NCBI RefSeq assembly: GCF_902167145.1
Contig: NC_050096.1
Span: 186,221,825 to 186,285,824 of the forward strand
DNA length: 64,000 nt
From: Zea mays
Taxonomy: Eukaryota; Streptophyta; Magnoliopsida; Poales; Poaceae
Reading direction: 5' to 3'
Part shown: positions 34,635-46,400 of the stretch, piece after piece
How the letters are laid out: each line of letters starts with the position of its first letter
Numbering within the stretch: the first letter of the stretch is position 1
Translations under genes and position numbers: made by a program
The notes under the pieces: generated by a model
Databases searched by the model: none
What the model saw: only the letters and a program-made list of their open reading frames with translations
What the model was told of the DNA's origin: nothing

Positions 34635-35887
34635 CACAACACCCTTTGTATGGAACAGAGTGTGTCGCTGATTCTTCTCGAGCAAAGCGACCTGTGTACT
34701 AAGAACATGCTGCACAACAAGACTTTCATACCTATCAATGTCGCCCGGGTTGACATGTACCTCCGCCTGAGCTGCATGGTTAGTGGCAAGTAGTGCATGT
34801 TCAATTTCTTCAGAATCACTAGCGGAAGAGTACTCACCATCGTCACGAATGAGCAAAGTGCGCTTGTTTGGGCAGTCTCGAATCACATGACCAAATCCTC
34901 TACAGCGATGACACTGAATATCCCGTGTACGACCTGTGGGTGGGGCAGTGCTGGCTGGTTTGGTCGTCTTCTCGTGTGGAGTAGTGGTGGACGTGGATGG
35001 CGCAGGGGGAACTGGTGCTGAGGTGGATGTCGAGCTTCGTCCTGCAAAAGGGTTAGAATATGTCTTCGAGTGGTGTCCCTGCACTTCATGTTCAGCTTTG
35101 CAAGCATATTCAAATAAAGTAGTCATATCATAATATTCCTTATAATCAAGTATATCCTGGATTTCGCGGTTTAAACCACCACAAAAACATGCCATAGCAG
35201 CGTCGTTGTCCTCCAATATCCCATAACGAATCATACCTTTTTGTAACTCCTGGAAATAGTCCTCAACAGATTGAGAACCTTGCTGAAAGCGCTGCATTTT
35301 ATTAAGCAAATCACGAGCATAATACGAAGGCACAAATCGATGTCGCATCGTAGCTTTCAACTGATCCAAGTGGTTGGAATGGTAGTGGGATGTTTCATTT
35401 TATACTCACGCCACCAAATTAAAGCAAAATCAGTAAATTCACTAATAGCAGCTTTAACCTGAGAATGTGCAGCAATATCATGGCATGAAAATTTTTGTTC
35501 AACCTCTAACTCCCAATCAAGATATGCAGTAGGATAATATTTGCCATTAAAAGGTGAAATTTTAAATTTAATCTTAGAAAATAAGTCATTAGGGGGATGA
35601 CGAACCACACGACGTGCACGACCACGGCGATCTCCATCGTCCTGCTCAGTGTCACCGCCGTAGTCCTGCTCCATCTTTGTGGTCAACGCATCAAGGCGTG
35701 CCAGGATGGTGTCGAGTGTGGTGCGAGTCACCGTTTGAGCAAGGTCAAGCTGGTTGAAACGCTCGGTCGTCGAAGTGACCGTTGAATCAAGCCGTTCATG
35801 CATCGTCCTAATGCCAGCTGTAAGTCCATCAACTTGTCCCCTTACTTCCAGCAACTGGGCATCCACCGTGTCGTGTGCTCCTGCCAT
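34635..35887 (-). pseudogene. Element D gag, one frameshift
   Basis: Starts at ATG 35887 (MAGAHDTVDAQLLEVRGQVD). A helical N-terminal region is followed by the gypsy gag core (FNGKYYPTAYLDWELEVEQK). A one-base loss near 35366 shifts the frame, and the core continues (DQLKATMRHRFVPSYYARDL, VEDYFQELQKGMIRYG) into a Ser/Thr/Pro-rich linker and one CCHC knuckle (CHRCRGFGHVIRDC). The frame then runs to the first pol stop, so gag and pol appear to have been a single polyprotein. The role is RNA packaging. Confidence 0.85.
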
Positions 35888-37139
35888 AGTTAGCGCAAAC
35901 ACCAAAAGGAGAAAAATCGACGACAACAGGGAAATGGTGGTGTCAACTCGCTCAATGAAATGTTGTTATCAAATTCTTATCCGTTCTTACCAAGCCACAG
36001 TGGTGAACTGCAACCAACAGGTGGAACCAGTGAAAGATTGGATGAGCGATTGCCTGGAGAAACAGAAACCTTCTCATCGTAGAAATATGTGGAGTTTTGG
36101 GTAGGCTGCACTCAAGTCAAGGATTAGCACGATCAAACAATAATGCAAAGTTGAATTATAGTGCAAAACACAAAACTATATTGCTGGACACAAGTGCAAA
36201 GGACGGATGGAACTAGCAGAATGGCAGTACTGTAAATATTGTACTAGCGAGGCCAAAAAGGCACTAGTAGGAATCACAGGTGATTTTGTTTTTCTTTTTT
36301 TGTATGATTTTTTTGATATTTTTCTCAGCACAAGGAGCAACAAACTAGGAGCTACACGAAATTTCACCTAAAACAGAGTTCAGATGTGGTCTACAGAAAA
36401 TCAGGAAGTTCTCTGAAAAACGTGCGAGAACTTTGACGAATTTTTTTCTTTATTTTCCTGAATTTTTTTGACAATTTTATCGAAACCAAACAGACAAAAG
36501 GTGAGTTTGGCCGGCCTCAGAATGGTGTCAACAAACTCCTGTAAAAATTTCAGATTTTTTGAACAACCGAGCGAAAAGTTATGCCCGGTTTAAGGAAGGT
36601 ATGTTTAAAACGACCGAGATGAGACAACCGCTTTGTATCCGTTCTCCTTCGTTTTCTTTTTTTGTTTCTGTTTTTTTTTTGACGTAACCGAAGGAGAAAA
36701 ACAAGGAAGCGGCGTTGACTCGGTTTGTTTTTTTTTCTGTTTTTTTTACGTAACCGAAGGAGAAAAATAAGGAAGCGGCGTTGACTCGGTTTGTGACGTT
36801 GACTCGGTTTGATGTAACCGAAGGAGAGAAACAAGGAAGATGGTTGCGGCGCGCTAGGTTTTGATGTAACTGAAGGAGAAAAACAAGGAAGATGGTTGCG
36901 GCGCACTAGGGTTTGATGTAACCGAAGGAGAAAAACAAGGAAGAAAGAAGGATGGTGAGAAAAAACACAATGCGACCAGCAACAAATGACGCGAAAGCAC
37001 ACAAATTCAACAATGCAGATTATTGAAAGAAGGTGCGAGGCGCAAAAGGGTGTTGGTATAAGGTCTAACCTGAATTTTTATGTGGTTTTGTGGGCTGTAG
37101 GAGAAAAAAACACTCGATAAACTCACCGATCAACCTAGA
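35888..37139 (-). other. Element D leader between 5' LTR and gag
   Basis: About 1.25 kb with no credible gene. It contains the tandem repeat listed separately and several T-runs (36290-36720). Confidence 0.7.
36675..36955. repeat. Tandem repeat in the leader of element D
   Basis: The block ACCGAAGGAGAAAAACAAGG recurs five times with small changes, spaced about 45-70 bp. Its partner is GCGGCGTTGACTCGG in two copies and GATGGTTGCGGCGC in two others, so two related unit types adjoin. Confidence 0.85.
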
Positions 37140-37151
37140 AATCTGATACCA
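37140..37151 (-). other. Primer-binding site of element D
   Basis: In element sense TGGTATCAGATT, two bases from the 5' LTR; it fits the 3' end of initiator methionine tRNA. Confidence 0.85.
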
Positions 37152-37153
37152 CT

Positions 37154-37725
37154 TGATAGAGCTGGAGTGCCCGATCTTTCGGTGAGTGGAGATAATTCCG
37201 ATTTGGTGGAAGTAGACCCTCACGATCCGACAACGACGAGCGATCCCGAAGCGCCAATGCAATCGCTGAACCAACTTCCAATGGTTACCGACCTTGCTGA
37301 TGCGAGATCGGCCTGATCACGAAGATCGTTTCCTGTGCGCAATCGAAGAACGAACAAGAAAAAGATGCAAGCAATCTTAATATCACTCGAGGTGGAGTTC
37401 TGAATCACAGAGGATAGCACATATTTGTGCGTGTTCTGGGGTAGCTAAAGCTAGATGTAAAACAAAACTCGAAGAACAAAGGAGGTGCAGCTCCTATATA
37501 AATAGAGAGAGGGGGCACAGCCCCTAGGGGCGGCCAACCCTAGGTCGTCCACTATGGGCCGCAGTTGGGCTGGTCGTCTATTCTTCCGGGCCCTCATTCT
37601 TCAGTAGCATGACGAAGTTAAAATCTCTGGCACGGGCCCGAGTGATTGGCCCAGCTAATGAAGGAAGTGGCGCTTGATGTGGAGGTGCTGCTGGTGTAGT
37701 CGTACTCATAGTGATGTCCTCATCA
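37154..37725 (-). repeat. 5' LTR of element D (572 bp)
   Basis: Partner of 30850-31422, with an A/T-rich TATTTATATA element in element sense near 37500. Nearly all differences between the pair are transitions. Confidence 0.93.
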
Positions 37726-37770
37726 AGAGATATGATCAAAGGTAAATTTATGAGCTATGTATGCAAGACA

Positions 37771-40250
37771 TCAAAAGAAATTCCTAGAATCAAGAATATT
37801 TAGCTCATGCCTAAGTTTGTTAAAAGTTTGTTCATCAAGTGGCTTGGTAAAGATATCGGCTAATTGATCTTTAGTGTTAATATATGCAATCTCGATATCT
37901 CTTTTTGTTGGTGATCCCTTAGAAAATGATACCGAATGGCTATGTGTTTAGTGCGGCTATGCTCAACGGGATTATCCGCCATGCGGATTGCACTCTCTTT
38001 ATCACATAGAAGAGGAACTTTGGTTAATTTGTAACCATAGTCCCTAAGGGTTTGCCTCATCCAAAGTAGTTGCGCGCAACAATGGCCTGCGGCAATGTAC
38101 TCGGCTTCGGTGGTAGAAAGAGCTACGGAATTTTGCTTCTTTGAAGCCCAAGACACCAAGGATCTTCCCAAGAACAGGCAAGTCCCCGATGTGCTCTTCC
38201 TATTAATCTTACACCCCGCCCAATCGGCATCCGAATAACCAATCAAATCAAATGTGGATCCCCGAGGGTACCAAAGCCCAAACTTAGGAGTATAAGCCAA
38301 ATATCTCAAGATTCGTTTTACGGCCGTAAGGTGAGCTTCCTTAGGGTCGGCTTGGAATCTTGCACACATGCATACGGAAAGCATAATGTCCGGTCGAGAT
38401 GCACATAAATAGAGTAGTGATCCTATCATCGACCAGTATACCTTTTGATCTACGGATTTACCTTCCGTATCGAGGTCGAGATGCCCATTGGTTCCCATGG
38501 GTGTCTTGATGGGCTTGGCATCCTTCATCCCAAACTTGTTTAGAATGTCTTGAGTATACTTCGTTTGGCTAATGAAGGTGCCTTCTTGGAGTTGCTTTAC
38601 TTGAAATCCTAAGAAATACTTCAACTCCCCCATCATAGACATCTCAAATTTTTGTGTCATGATCCTACTAAATTCTTCACATGTAGATTCGTTAGTAGAC
38701 CCAAATATAATATCATCAACATAAATTTGGCATACAAACAAATCATTGTCAAGAGTTTTAGTAAATAAAGTAGGATCGGCTTTTCCGACTTTGAAGCCAT
38801 TAGCGATAAGAAAATCTCTAAGGCATTCATACCATGCTCTTGGGGCTTGCTTGAGCCCATAAAGCGCCTTAGAGAGTTTATAAACATGGTTAGGGTACTC
38901 ACTATCTTCAAAGCCGGGAGGTTGCTCAACATAGACCTCTTCCTTGATTGGTCCATTGAGGAAGGCACTCTTCACGTCCATTTGGTAAAGCTTGAAGCCA
39001 TGGTAAGTAGCATAGGCTAATAATATACGAATTGACTCAAGCCTAGCTACGGGTGCATAGGTTTCACCAAAGTCCAAACCTTCGACTTGAGAGTATCCCT
39101 TGGCCACAAGTCGAGCTTTGTTCCTTGTCACCACACCATGCTCATCTTGCTTGTTGCGGAAGACCCATTTGGTTCCTACAACATTTTGATTAGGACATGG
39201 AACTAAATGCCATACCTCGTTCCTAGCGAAGTTGTTGAGTTCCTCTTGCATCGCCACCACCCAATCCGAATCTTGGAGTGCTTCCTCTATCCTTTGTGGC
39301 TCAATAGAGGAAACAAAAGAGTAATGCTCACAAAAATGTGCAACACGAGATCTAGTGGTTACCCCCTTATGAATGTCGTCGAGGATGGGTGTCGACGGGG
39401 TGATCTCATTGGATTGCTTGGTGGACTCTTGGGTGTGGCGGCCTTGGTTCTTCATCCTCCTTGTCTTGATCATTTGCATCTCCCCCTTGATCATTGTCGT
39501 CATCTTGAGATGGCTCATCTCTTTGATCTTTTCCTTCATCAACTTGAGCCTCATCCTCATTTTGAGTTGGTGGAGATGCTTGTGTGGAGGAGGATGGTTG
39601 ATCTTGTGCATTTGGAGGCTCTTCGGATTCCTTAGGACACACATCCCCAATGGACATGTTCCTTAGCGCGATGCACGGAGCCTCTTCATCACCTATTTCA
39701 TCAAGATCAACTTGCTCTACTTGAGAGCCGTTAGTCTCATCAAACACAACGTCACAAGAAACTTCAACTAGTCCTGAGGACTTGTTAAAGACTCTATATG
39801 CCCTTGTGTTTGAATCATATCCTAGTAAAAAGCCTTCTACGGTCTTAGGAGCAAATTTAGATTTTCTACCTCTTTTGACAAGAATAAAACATTTGCTACC
39901 AAAGACTCTAAAATATGAAATATTGGGCTTTTTACCGGTAAGGAGTTCATATGATGTCTTCTTGAGGATTCGGTGTAGATACAACCGGTTGATGGCGTAG
40001 CAGGCGGTGTTGACCGCCTCGGCCCAAAACCGATCCGAAGTCTTGTACTCATCAAGCATGGTTCTTGCCATGTCCAATAGAGTTCTATTCTTCCTCTCCA
40101 CTACACCATTTTGTTGTGGGGTGTATGGAGAAGAGAACTCATGCTTGATGCCCTCCTCCTCAAGGAAGCCTTCGATTTGTGAGTTTTTGAACTCCGTCCC
40201 GTTGTCGCTTCTAATTTTCTTGATCCTTAAGCCGAACTCTCCTAATTTTG
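37771..40250 (-). pseudogene. Sirevirus C pol remnant (second half of integrase, reverse transcriptase, RNase H)
   Basis: Begins abruptly inside integrase at the deletion join (GEFGLRIKKIRSDNGTEF) and continues with PQQNGVVERKNRT and FWAEAVNTACYAINR. A TGA near 39406 and an added base near 39395 break it after [10 protein letters not shown]. The next frame carries [11 protein letters not shown], then reverse transcriptase ([35 protein letters not shown]) and RNase H ([27 protein letters not shown]). A one-base loss near 37893 shifts the end; the terminal sequence with DIFTKPLDE and the stop at 37771-37773 are in another frame. Protease and the front of integrase are missing, so it cannot act alone. 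Confidence 0.9.
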
Positions 40251-42567
40251 CTCTCGGGATAACCGGCAGGGTACAAAATGTAACCCTCGTTATCCTGAGG
40301 CATGGGAGCCTTGCCCTTAACAAAATTAGACAATCTTTTAGGAGGGGCATTAAGTTTGACATTGTCCCCTTTTGGAAGCCAATGTCATCCTTGATGCCAG
40401 GGCGTCTCCCACTATAAAGCATACTACGAGCGAATTTAAATTTTTCATTTTCAAGTTCATGCTCAGCAATTTTAGCATCTAATTTTGCTATATGATCATT
40501 TTGTTGTTTAATTAAAGCCATGTGATCATGAATAGCATTAACATCAACATCTTTACATCTAGTGCAAATAGTGACATGCTCAGTGGTAGATGTAGAGAGT
40601 TTGCAAGAATTAAGTTCAACAATCTTAGCACGCAATATATCATTTTTATCTCTAAGATTGGAAATTGTAACATTGCAAACATCTAGTTCTTTAGCCTTAG
40701 CAAGCAATTTTTCATTCTCAATCCTAAGGCTAGCAAGAGAAATGTTTAATTCTTCAATCTTAGCAAGCAAATCATTATTATCATTTCTAAGATTGGGAAT
40801 TGAAACATCACAAACATTTGAATCAACCTTAGCTAACAAATTAGCATTCTCATTTCTAAGGTTGTCAATAGTCTCATGGCAAGTGCTTAGCTCACTAGAT
40901 AGTTTTTCACATTTTTCTACTTCTAGAGCATAAGCATTTTTAACCTTAACATGCGTTTTGTTTTCTTTAATAAGGAAGTCCTCTTGGGAGTCAAAGAGAT
41001 CATCCTTCTCATGAATAGCACTAATTAATTCATTTAATTTTTCCTTTTGTTGCATGTTTAGGTTAGCAAAAAGAATGCGCAAGTTATCCTCCTCATTACT
41101 AGCATCATCCTCATCACTAGAGGTTTCATATTTAGTGGAGGATCTTGATTTTACCTTCTTCCTTTTGCCGTCTTTTGCCATGAGGCACTTGTGGCCGACG
41201 TTGGGGAAAAGAAGTCCCTTGGTGACGGCGATGTTTGCGGCGTCCTCATCGGAGGAGGAGTCGGTGGAGCTCTCGTTGGAGTCCCATTCCCGACAAACAT
41301 GGGCATCGCCGCCCTTCTTCTTGTAGTACTTCTTCTTCTCCTTTCTTCTCACCTTCTTGTCGTCGCCCCTGTCACTGTCACTAGAAATAGGACATTTTGC
41401 TATAAAGTGACTGGGCTTACCACACTTGTAGCAAACTTTCTTGGAGCGGGGCTTGTAATCTTTCCCCCTCCTTTGCTTGAGGATTTGGCGGAAGCTCTTG
41501 ATGATGAGCGTCGTTTCCTCGTTGTCGAGCTTGGAGGCGTCGATAGGTGTTCTACTCGATGTAGACTCCTCCTTCTTCTCCTCCGTCGTCTTAAATGCGA
41601 CCGGTTGTGCTTCGGACGTGGAGGGGCCATCTAGCTCGTTGATCTTCTTTGAGCCTTTGATCATCAATTCAAAGCTCACAAAATTCCCAATTACTTCCTC
41701 GGGAGTCATTAGTGTATATCTAGAATTGCCACGAATTAATTGAACTTGAGTAGGGTTAAGGAAAACAAGTGATCTAAGAATAACCTTAACCACTTCGTGG
41801 TCATCCCACTTTTTGCTCCCGAGGTTGCGCACTTGGTTCACCAAGGTTTTGAGTCGGTTGTACATATCTTGTGGCTCCTCCCCTTGGCGAAGACGGAAGC
41901 GACCGAGCTCCCCCTCGATCGTTTCCCGCTTGGTGATCTTGGTCACCTCGTCTCCTTCATGCGCGGTCTTTAGCACGTCCCAAATCTCCTTAGCACTCTT
42001 CAACCCTTGCACCTTATTGTACTCCTCTCGACTTAGAGAGGCGAGGAGTATAGTTGTGGCTTGGGAGTTGAAGTGTTGGATTTGGGCCACTTCGTCCTCA
42101 TCATAATCTTCATCCCCTATGGATGGTACCTGTACACCAAACTCAACAACATCCCATATACTTTTGTGGAGTGAGGTTAGGTGATATCGCATCATATCAC
42201 TCCACCTAGCATAATCTTCACCGTCAAACGTTGGTGGTTTGCCTAATGGGACAGAAAGTAAAGGTGTATGTTTAGGAATGCGAGGATATCGTAGGGGGAT
42301 CTTACTAAACTTCTTGCGCTCATGGCGCTTAGAAGTAATGGACGGCGCGTCGGAACCGGATGTGGAAGGCGATGAAGTATCGGTCTCGTAGTAGACCACC
42401 TACCTCATCTTCTTTTTCTTGTCGCCACTCCGATGCGATTTGTGGGAAGAGGATTTCTTCTCCTTCCCCTTCCCCTTGTTGCGGGACTCCTCCGATGAAG
42501 CCTTCCCGTGGCTTGTAGTGGGCTTGTCGCCGGTCTCCATCTCCTTCTTGGCGTGATCTCCCGACAT
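40251..42567 (-). pseudogene. Sirevirus C gag, fused to pol by an internal deletion
   Basis: ATG 42567 (MSGDHAKKEMETGDK) opens a lysine-rich N-terminus. A TAG at 42400-42402 follows, after which the frame stays open. Gag core: FDGEDYARWSDMMRYHLTSL, EIWDVLKTAHEGDEVTK and RLRQGEEPQDMYNRL. CCHC knuckle: CYKCGKPSHFIAKC. A long coiled coil follows (about 41050-40440), with repeated NLRNENANLLAK-like heptads. Near 40360 the frame slips, and at about 40250 a deletion joins gag (the YPAGYPE region, read here out of frame) to integrase. The fusion stays open to 39406, a 997-codon frame. Confidence 0.85.
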
Positions 42568-42601
42568 CACTTCGAGCGGTTAGGCTCTAATGAAGCATCG
42601 G

Positions 42602-42613
42602 GCTTTGATACCA
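42602..42613 (-). other. Primer-binding site of Sirevirus C
   Basis: In element sense TGGTATCAAAGC, starting 3 bp from the 5' LTR; one change from the TGGTATCAGAGC seen in A and B. Confidence 0.88.
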
Positions 42614-42615
42614 AT

Positions 42616-43914
42616 TGAAAGTCGCCTAGAGGGGGGGTGAATAGGGCGAAACTGAAATTTACAAAGTTAATCACAACTACAAGCCGGGTTAGCGTTAGAA
42701 ATATAATTGAGTCCGAGAGAGAGGGTGCAAAACAAATCGCAAGCGAATAAAGAGTGTGACACGCGGATTTATTTTACCGAGGTTCGGTTCTCGCAAACCT
42801 ACTCCCCGTTGAGGTGGTCACAAAGACCGGGTCTCTTTCAACCCTTTCCCTCTCTCAAACGGTCCCTCGGACCGAGTGAACTTCTTCTTCTCAATCAAAC
42901 GGGAACAAACTTCCCCACAAGGACCACCACACAATTGGTGTCTCTTGCCTCGGTTACAATTGAGTTGTTCGCAAGAAAGAATGAAAGAAAGAAGCAATCC
43001 AAGTGCAAGAGCTCAAAAGAACACAACAAATCTCTCTCACTAATCACTAAAGCCTTATGTGGAATAGGGAGAGGATTTGATCACTTTGGTGTGTTTAGTA
43101 TTGAATGCTTAGCTCTTGTAAGTAGTTGGAAGCTGGAAAACTTGGATGACTTGAATGTAGGGTGGTTGGGGGTATTTATAACCCCAACCACCAAACTAGC
43201 CGTTTGGTGAAGGCTGCTATCGACGGGCGCACCGGACAGTCCGGTGCGCCACCGGAAAGTGTCCGGTGCGCCAGCCACGTCACCCGGCCGTTAGGGTTCG
43301 ACCGTTGGAGCTCTGTCTTGTGGGCCCGCCTGGCTGTCCGGTGGTGCACCGGACAGGCACTGTAGGCTGTCCGGTGTGCCACCCTCGCGTGCTCTGCTCC
43401 TCTGCGCGCGCTGGCGCGCATTTAATGTGTTGCAGACGACCATTGCGCTTGAAGTAGTCGTTGCTCAGTCCGGTGTGCACCGGACACTGTCCGGTGACTC
43501 ACCGGACAGTCCGGTGAATTTTAGCGGAGCGGATTCCCAAAGTTGGCGAGTTCAGAGTCGCTCTTCCCTGGAGCACCAGACACTGTCCGGTGAGGCACCG
43601 GACAGTTCGGTGAATTATAGCGAAGCGCCTCTGAGAATTCCCGAAGGTGAAGGGTTTAGCTTGGAGTTCCCTGGTGCACGGGACACTGTCCGGTGGCACA
43701 CCGGACAGTCCGGTGCGCCAGACCAGGGTACACTTCGGTTATCCCTTGCTCTCTTTGTTGAACCCTTTTCTTGGTCTTTTTATTGGCCTTTTGTGAACCT
43801 TTGGCACCTGTAGAACTTATAGACTCGAGCAAACTAGTTAGTCCAATTATTTGTGTTGGGCAATTAAACCACCAAAATCAATTAGGAAATAGGTGTAAGC
43901 CTAATTCCCTTTCA
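42616..43914 (-). repeat. 5' LTR of Sirevirus C (1,299 bp)
   Basis: Partner of 28832-30084. It holds more CACCGGACTGTCCGGTG-type palindromes (near 43231 and 43480-43516) and a TATAAATA box in element sense at 43180-43173. Confidence 0.93.
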
Positions 43915-46126
43915 ACTATACATCCACCTGAACTGTGCAGGTCCTCCTACCAACGCTTCCCAAGGTAGATGCACAAGCAAATGTTGCATACAATTAAAAA
44001 ATCCAGGTGGGAATACTTTTTCCATCTTACATACAAGGACAACGATTTCCTTCTCAAACCTCAGCATCAATTTCTTTGAGATTTCCTTAGCACATATTTG
44101 CTTATAAAAATAGCTGAGTTCTACAAACATCGTCCACACATCGGGACTGAAGTATCCACGGAACATTACCGACACTAGTCTTTCAATCAAAATGTGATAG
44201 GCATGACTCTTCAACCCAACGAGTTTACCAGTGTTGAGGTTAACTGCTCGTTTTATATTAGCCGCATAGCGATCTGGGAACCTCAACTTTTTCAACCATT
44301 GAAATATCTCTTCTCGCTCTTGCCGTTTTAGAGAATAAGGAGCTCGTGGCCGACTCTCAGATCCACTTGGATTTTTTCTAAGCTCAAGGTGCGAACGATC
44401 ACAAAGTTCAGCTAAGTCTCTTCTTGCATTCATGTTATCTTTGGTTTGACCAGTGAAGTCGAAGCACAGGCTTATGATGCTTTCCGCAACATTACGTTCT
44501 TGGTGCATCAAATCTATATTATGTGGTAACAGCAATGCCTTCGTGTAAGGTAGCTCCCAGATAAACGAGATGTGCGTCCAATTGTGTTCTTTACCATACC
44601 CTTGAAACCGACCTCCTACGCCCGATTTTAGGTCACGATGTTGTCTCATGATATTTTCACCAGTTTGTCGCTTCGGTGGCCCATCTCTAACCCTCTTGCC
44701 TTTTCGAAATGACTTTGTATCCTTTCTAAAAGGATGATTATAGGGAAGGAGGCATCCGTGAACATCAAAAAATGTTTCCTTCTTACCATGTTCTAACCTA
44801 TATGCTTGTGAGTCACCCATACATATCGGACAATGCAGTATGTCGTGGACACACTAACCAGAAAAAATGACATATGCTAGCAGATCATGAATTGACCATA
44901 GATATGCTACGCGTAGAGTAAAACGACATTTCAGATGACTATCATATGCCTCAACCCCCTGCCACAACATTTTTAGTTCTTCGATCAACGGTTCCATAAA
45001 TACATTGATTTTCGTTACAGGATCCTTCGGACCTGGAACAATAAGGGCAAGAAACATGACCTCTTCTCTCATGCATTTGTTAGGAGGGAGGTTGTAGGGC
45101 ATCATAAAAACTGGCCAACATGAGTAAGAAGTGGAGTTATTGGAGTAAGGAGTGAATCCATCCGTCGACAAACCAAGACGGACATTCCTAGGGTCTCTTG
45201 CAAATTCTGAATCAAAACGGTCGAGAGCCTACCAGGCCTCGCCATCTGAGGGATGCACCATGACATCTAGATCTTGACCCTGACGACCCCCTTCTTTATG
45301 CCACCTCATTTGCTTTTGCTATCTCTTGATTTAGAAAGAGACGCTTCAGTCGTGGAGTGATAGGCATGTACCGGAGTTGCTTGATCGACACCTTTGTCGT
45401 AACCTCGTTTCCATCCTCATCTAGCACCACTGCATATCTTGACTTACTGCAGTGGATGCAATGTGTGGTATTTTCATGCTCTTTCCAGAACAACATGCAA
45501 TTGTCCTCGCAAGCATCAATCTTTTGGTAGTTCATGCCGAGACCAGCTACGAGCTTCTTGCAATGGTACAAGTCTTTCGGCATGTTATGATTCGGTGGGA
45601 TGATATCAATAATCAATTTCACAAAATCATTGTAACAGTTGTTGGAGAAGGTGTACTTTGACTTCATCGCCATGAGACGTGTTACCACTTGCAGTATGCT
45701 CACATTGGTTCCTTCATGCACTTTAGCCTCTGAGGCTTCAAGAAGCTTGTAGAACTCTCTCACATCCTCTGGAAAAGCTTGATTATTTTGTAGTTCTGGG
45801 TACTCATTCCTAATATCATCCAACATCTCTTCCATTCGGTCTACATCCTGGTCCCCATCTGACTCAATAGTATGGTCCACCTCTCCATGCTCATGCCATA
45901 CCAGATAGTTCAGCATAAAGCCATGTTTGAAAACATGATACGAGAGCTCCACTTTTTTCAACCGAACCAAGTTCCGACATTTTATACACGGGCACCTCGC
46001 TAAACGAGCATCACCAGCAAATGCGAGTGCCACAAATTCATCTGCAACTCTCACCCATGCATCAGAGTGCCCATGAGTGACACTGTCGAATCCATCGTAC
46101 ATCACCCTTCTTCGATCGTCACTCAT
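43915..46126 (-). pseudogene. TNP2 transposase gene, 5' segment (transposase-associated domain and Transposase_21-type core)
   Basis: First coding piece of the CACTA-2 transposase. ATG 46126 gives MSDDRRRVMYDGFD, then the transposase-associated domain with its conserved cysteines (CPCIKCRNL) and VFKHGFMLNYLVWHEHGE. It continues to LRYMPITPRLKRLF. A frameshift near 45305 and a TAG near 45231 (tryptophan expected) interrupt the frame. The core resumes with LSTDGFTPYSNNSTSYSCWP, VFMEPLIEELKMLWQGVEAY and, after another break near 44850, CPICMGD, FDVHGCLLPYNHPFRK, LMHQERNVAESII, KAHNYHV-like sequence (LKSHAYHILIERL) and the end FRWMYS at the Sirevirus C junction. It would cut and join the element's ends. 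Confidence 0.9.
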
Positions 46127-46400
46127 ATTCTAAGCTAAAGAAAAAGCCACATATTTAACAACATATATACACTTAGGCATGAAAAGGCCATTTATAAATA
46201 GTTAAACACTAAAGCAATTGTTCCGACTTTAGTTACATCTATTTTAGCGTTGTACCAAGTACAGTTACTTAATACAGTTACTTAATTCAGTGCCCATGAG
46301 TAACAACATTCCCATTAGAAAAATATACAAGACAATAATCAACAATCAGTAATAAAATTTATATCTATATTGCACATCGAGATTGAGAGACTAAGAGCTG
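46127..46400 (-). other. CACTA-2 probable first intron or leader of TNP2
   Basis: A/T-rich, no ORF. A TTTAGCTTAG splice-acceptor-like sequence lies just before the TNP2 ATG, and CAG/GTAATC at about 46410 could be the donor of an upstream GC-rich exon. Confidence 0.45.

Larger units (their letters stand above)
30850..37725 (-). mobile_element. Element D: Ty3/gypsy chromovirus-like LTR retrotransposon (CRM-like features)
   Basis: Minus orientation. The LTRs are 37154-37725 (5') and 30850-31422 (3'), starting TGATGAGGACATC and ending CTCTATCA in element sense. The target duplication AGAGA is exact (30845-30849 and 37726-37730). The primer-binding site TGGTATCAGATT adjoins the 5' LTR, and a GAAGGGGAGGA purine tract adjoins the 3' LTR. 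The order is gag, protease, reverse transcriptase, RNase H, integrase, which is Ty3/gypsy. The pol frame runs into the 3' LTR, as described for the CRM lineage. Assignment to CRM is tentative. At least five in-frame stops and one frameshift make it inactive. Confidence 0.9.
28832..43914 (-). mobile_element. Sirevirus C: Opie/Ji-like LTR retrotransposon, internally deleted, split by gypsy element D
   Basis: Minus orientation. The LTRs are 42616-43914 (5') and 28832-30084 (3'), starting TGAAAGGGAATTAGG and ending GGCGACTTTCA in element sense. The target duplication ACTAT is exact (28827-28831 and 43915-43919). Its own sequence is about 8.2 kb. Gag and the second half of pol are present, while the end of gag, protease and the first half of integrase are deleted. 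The LTRs differ at roughly 30 of 1,250 aligned positions by eye (about 2.4%) plus two palindrome-unit indels. Confidence 0.94.
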
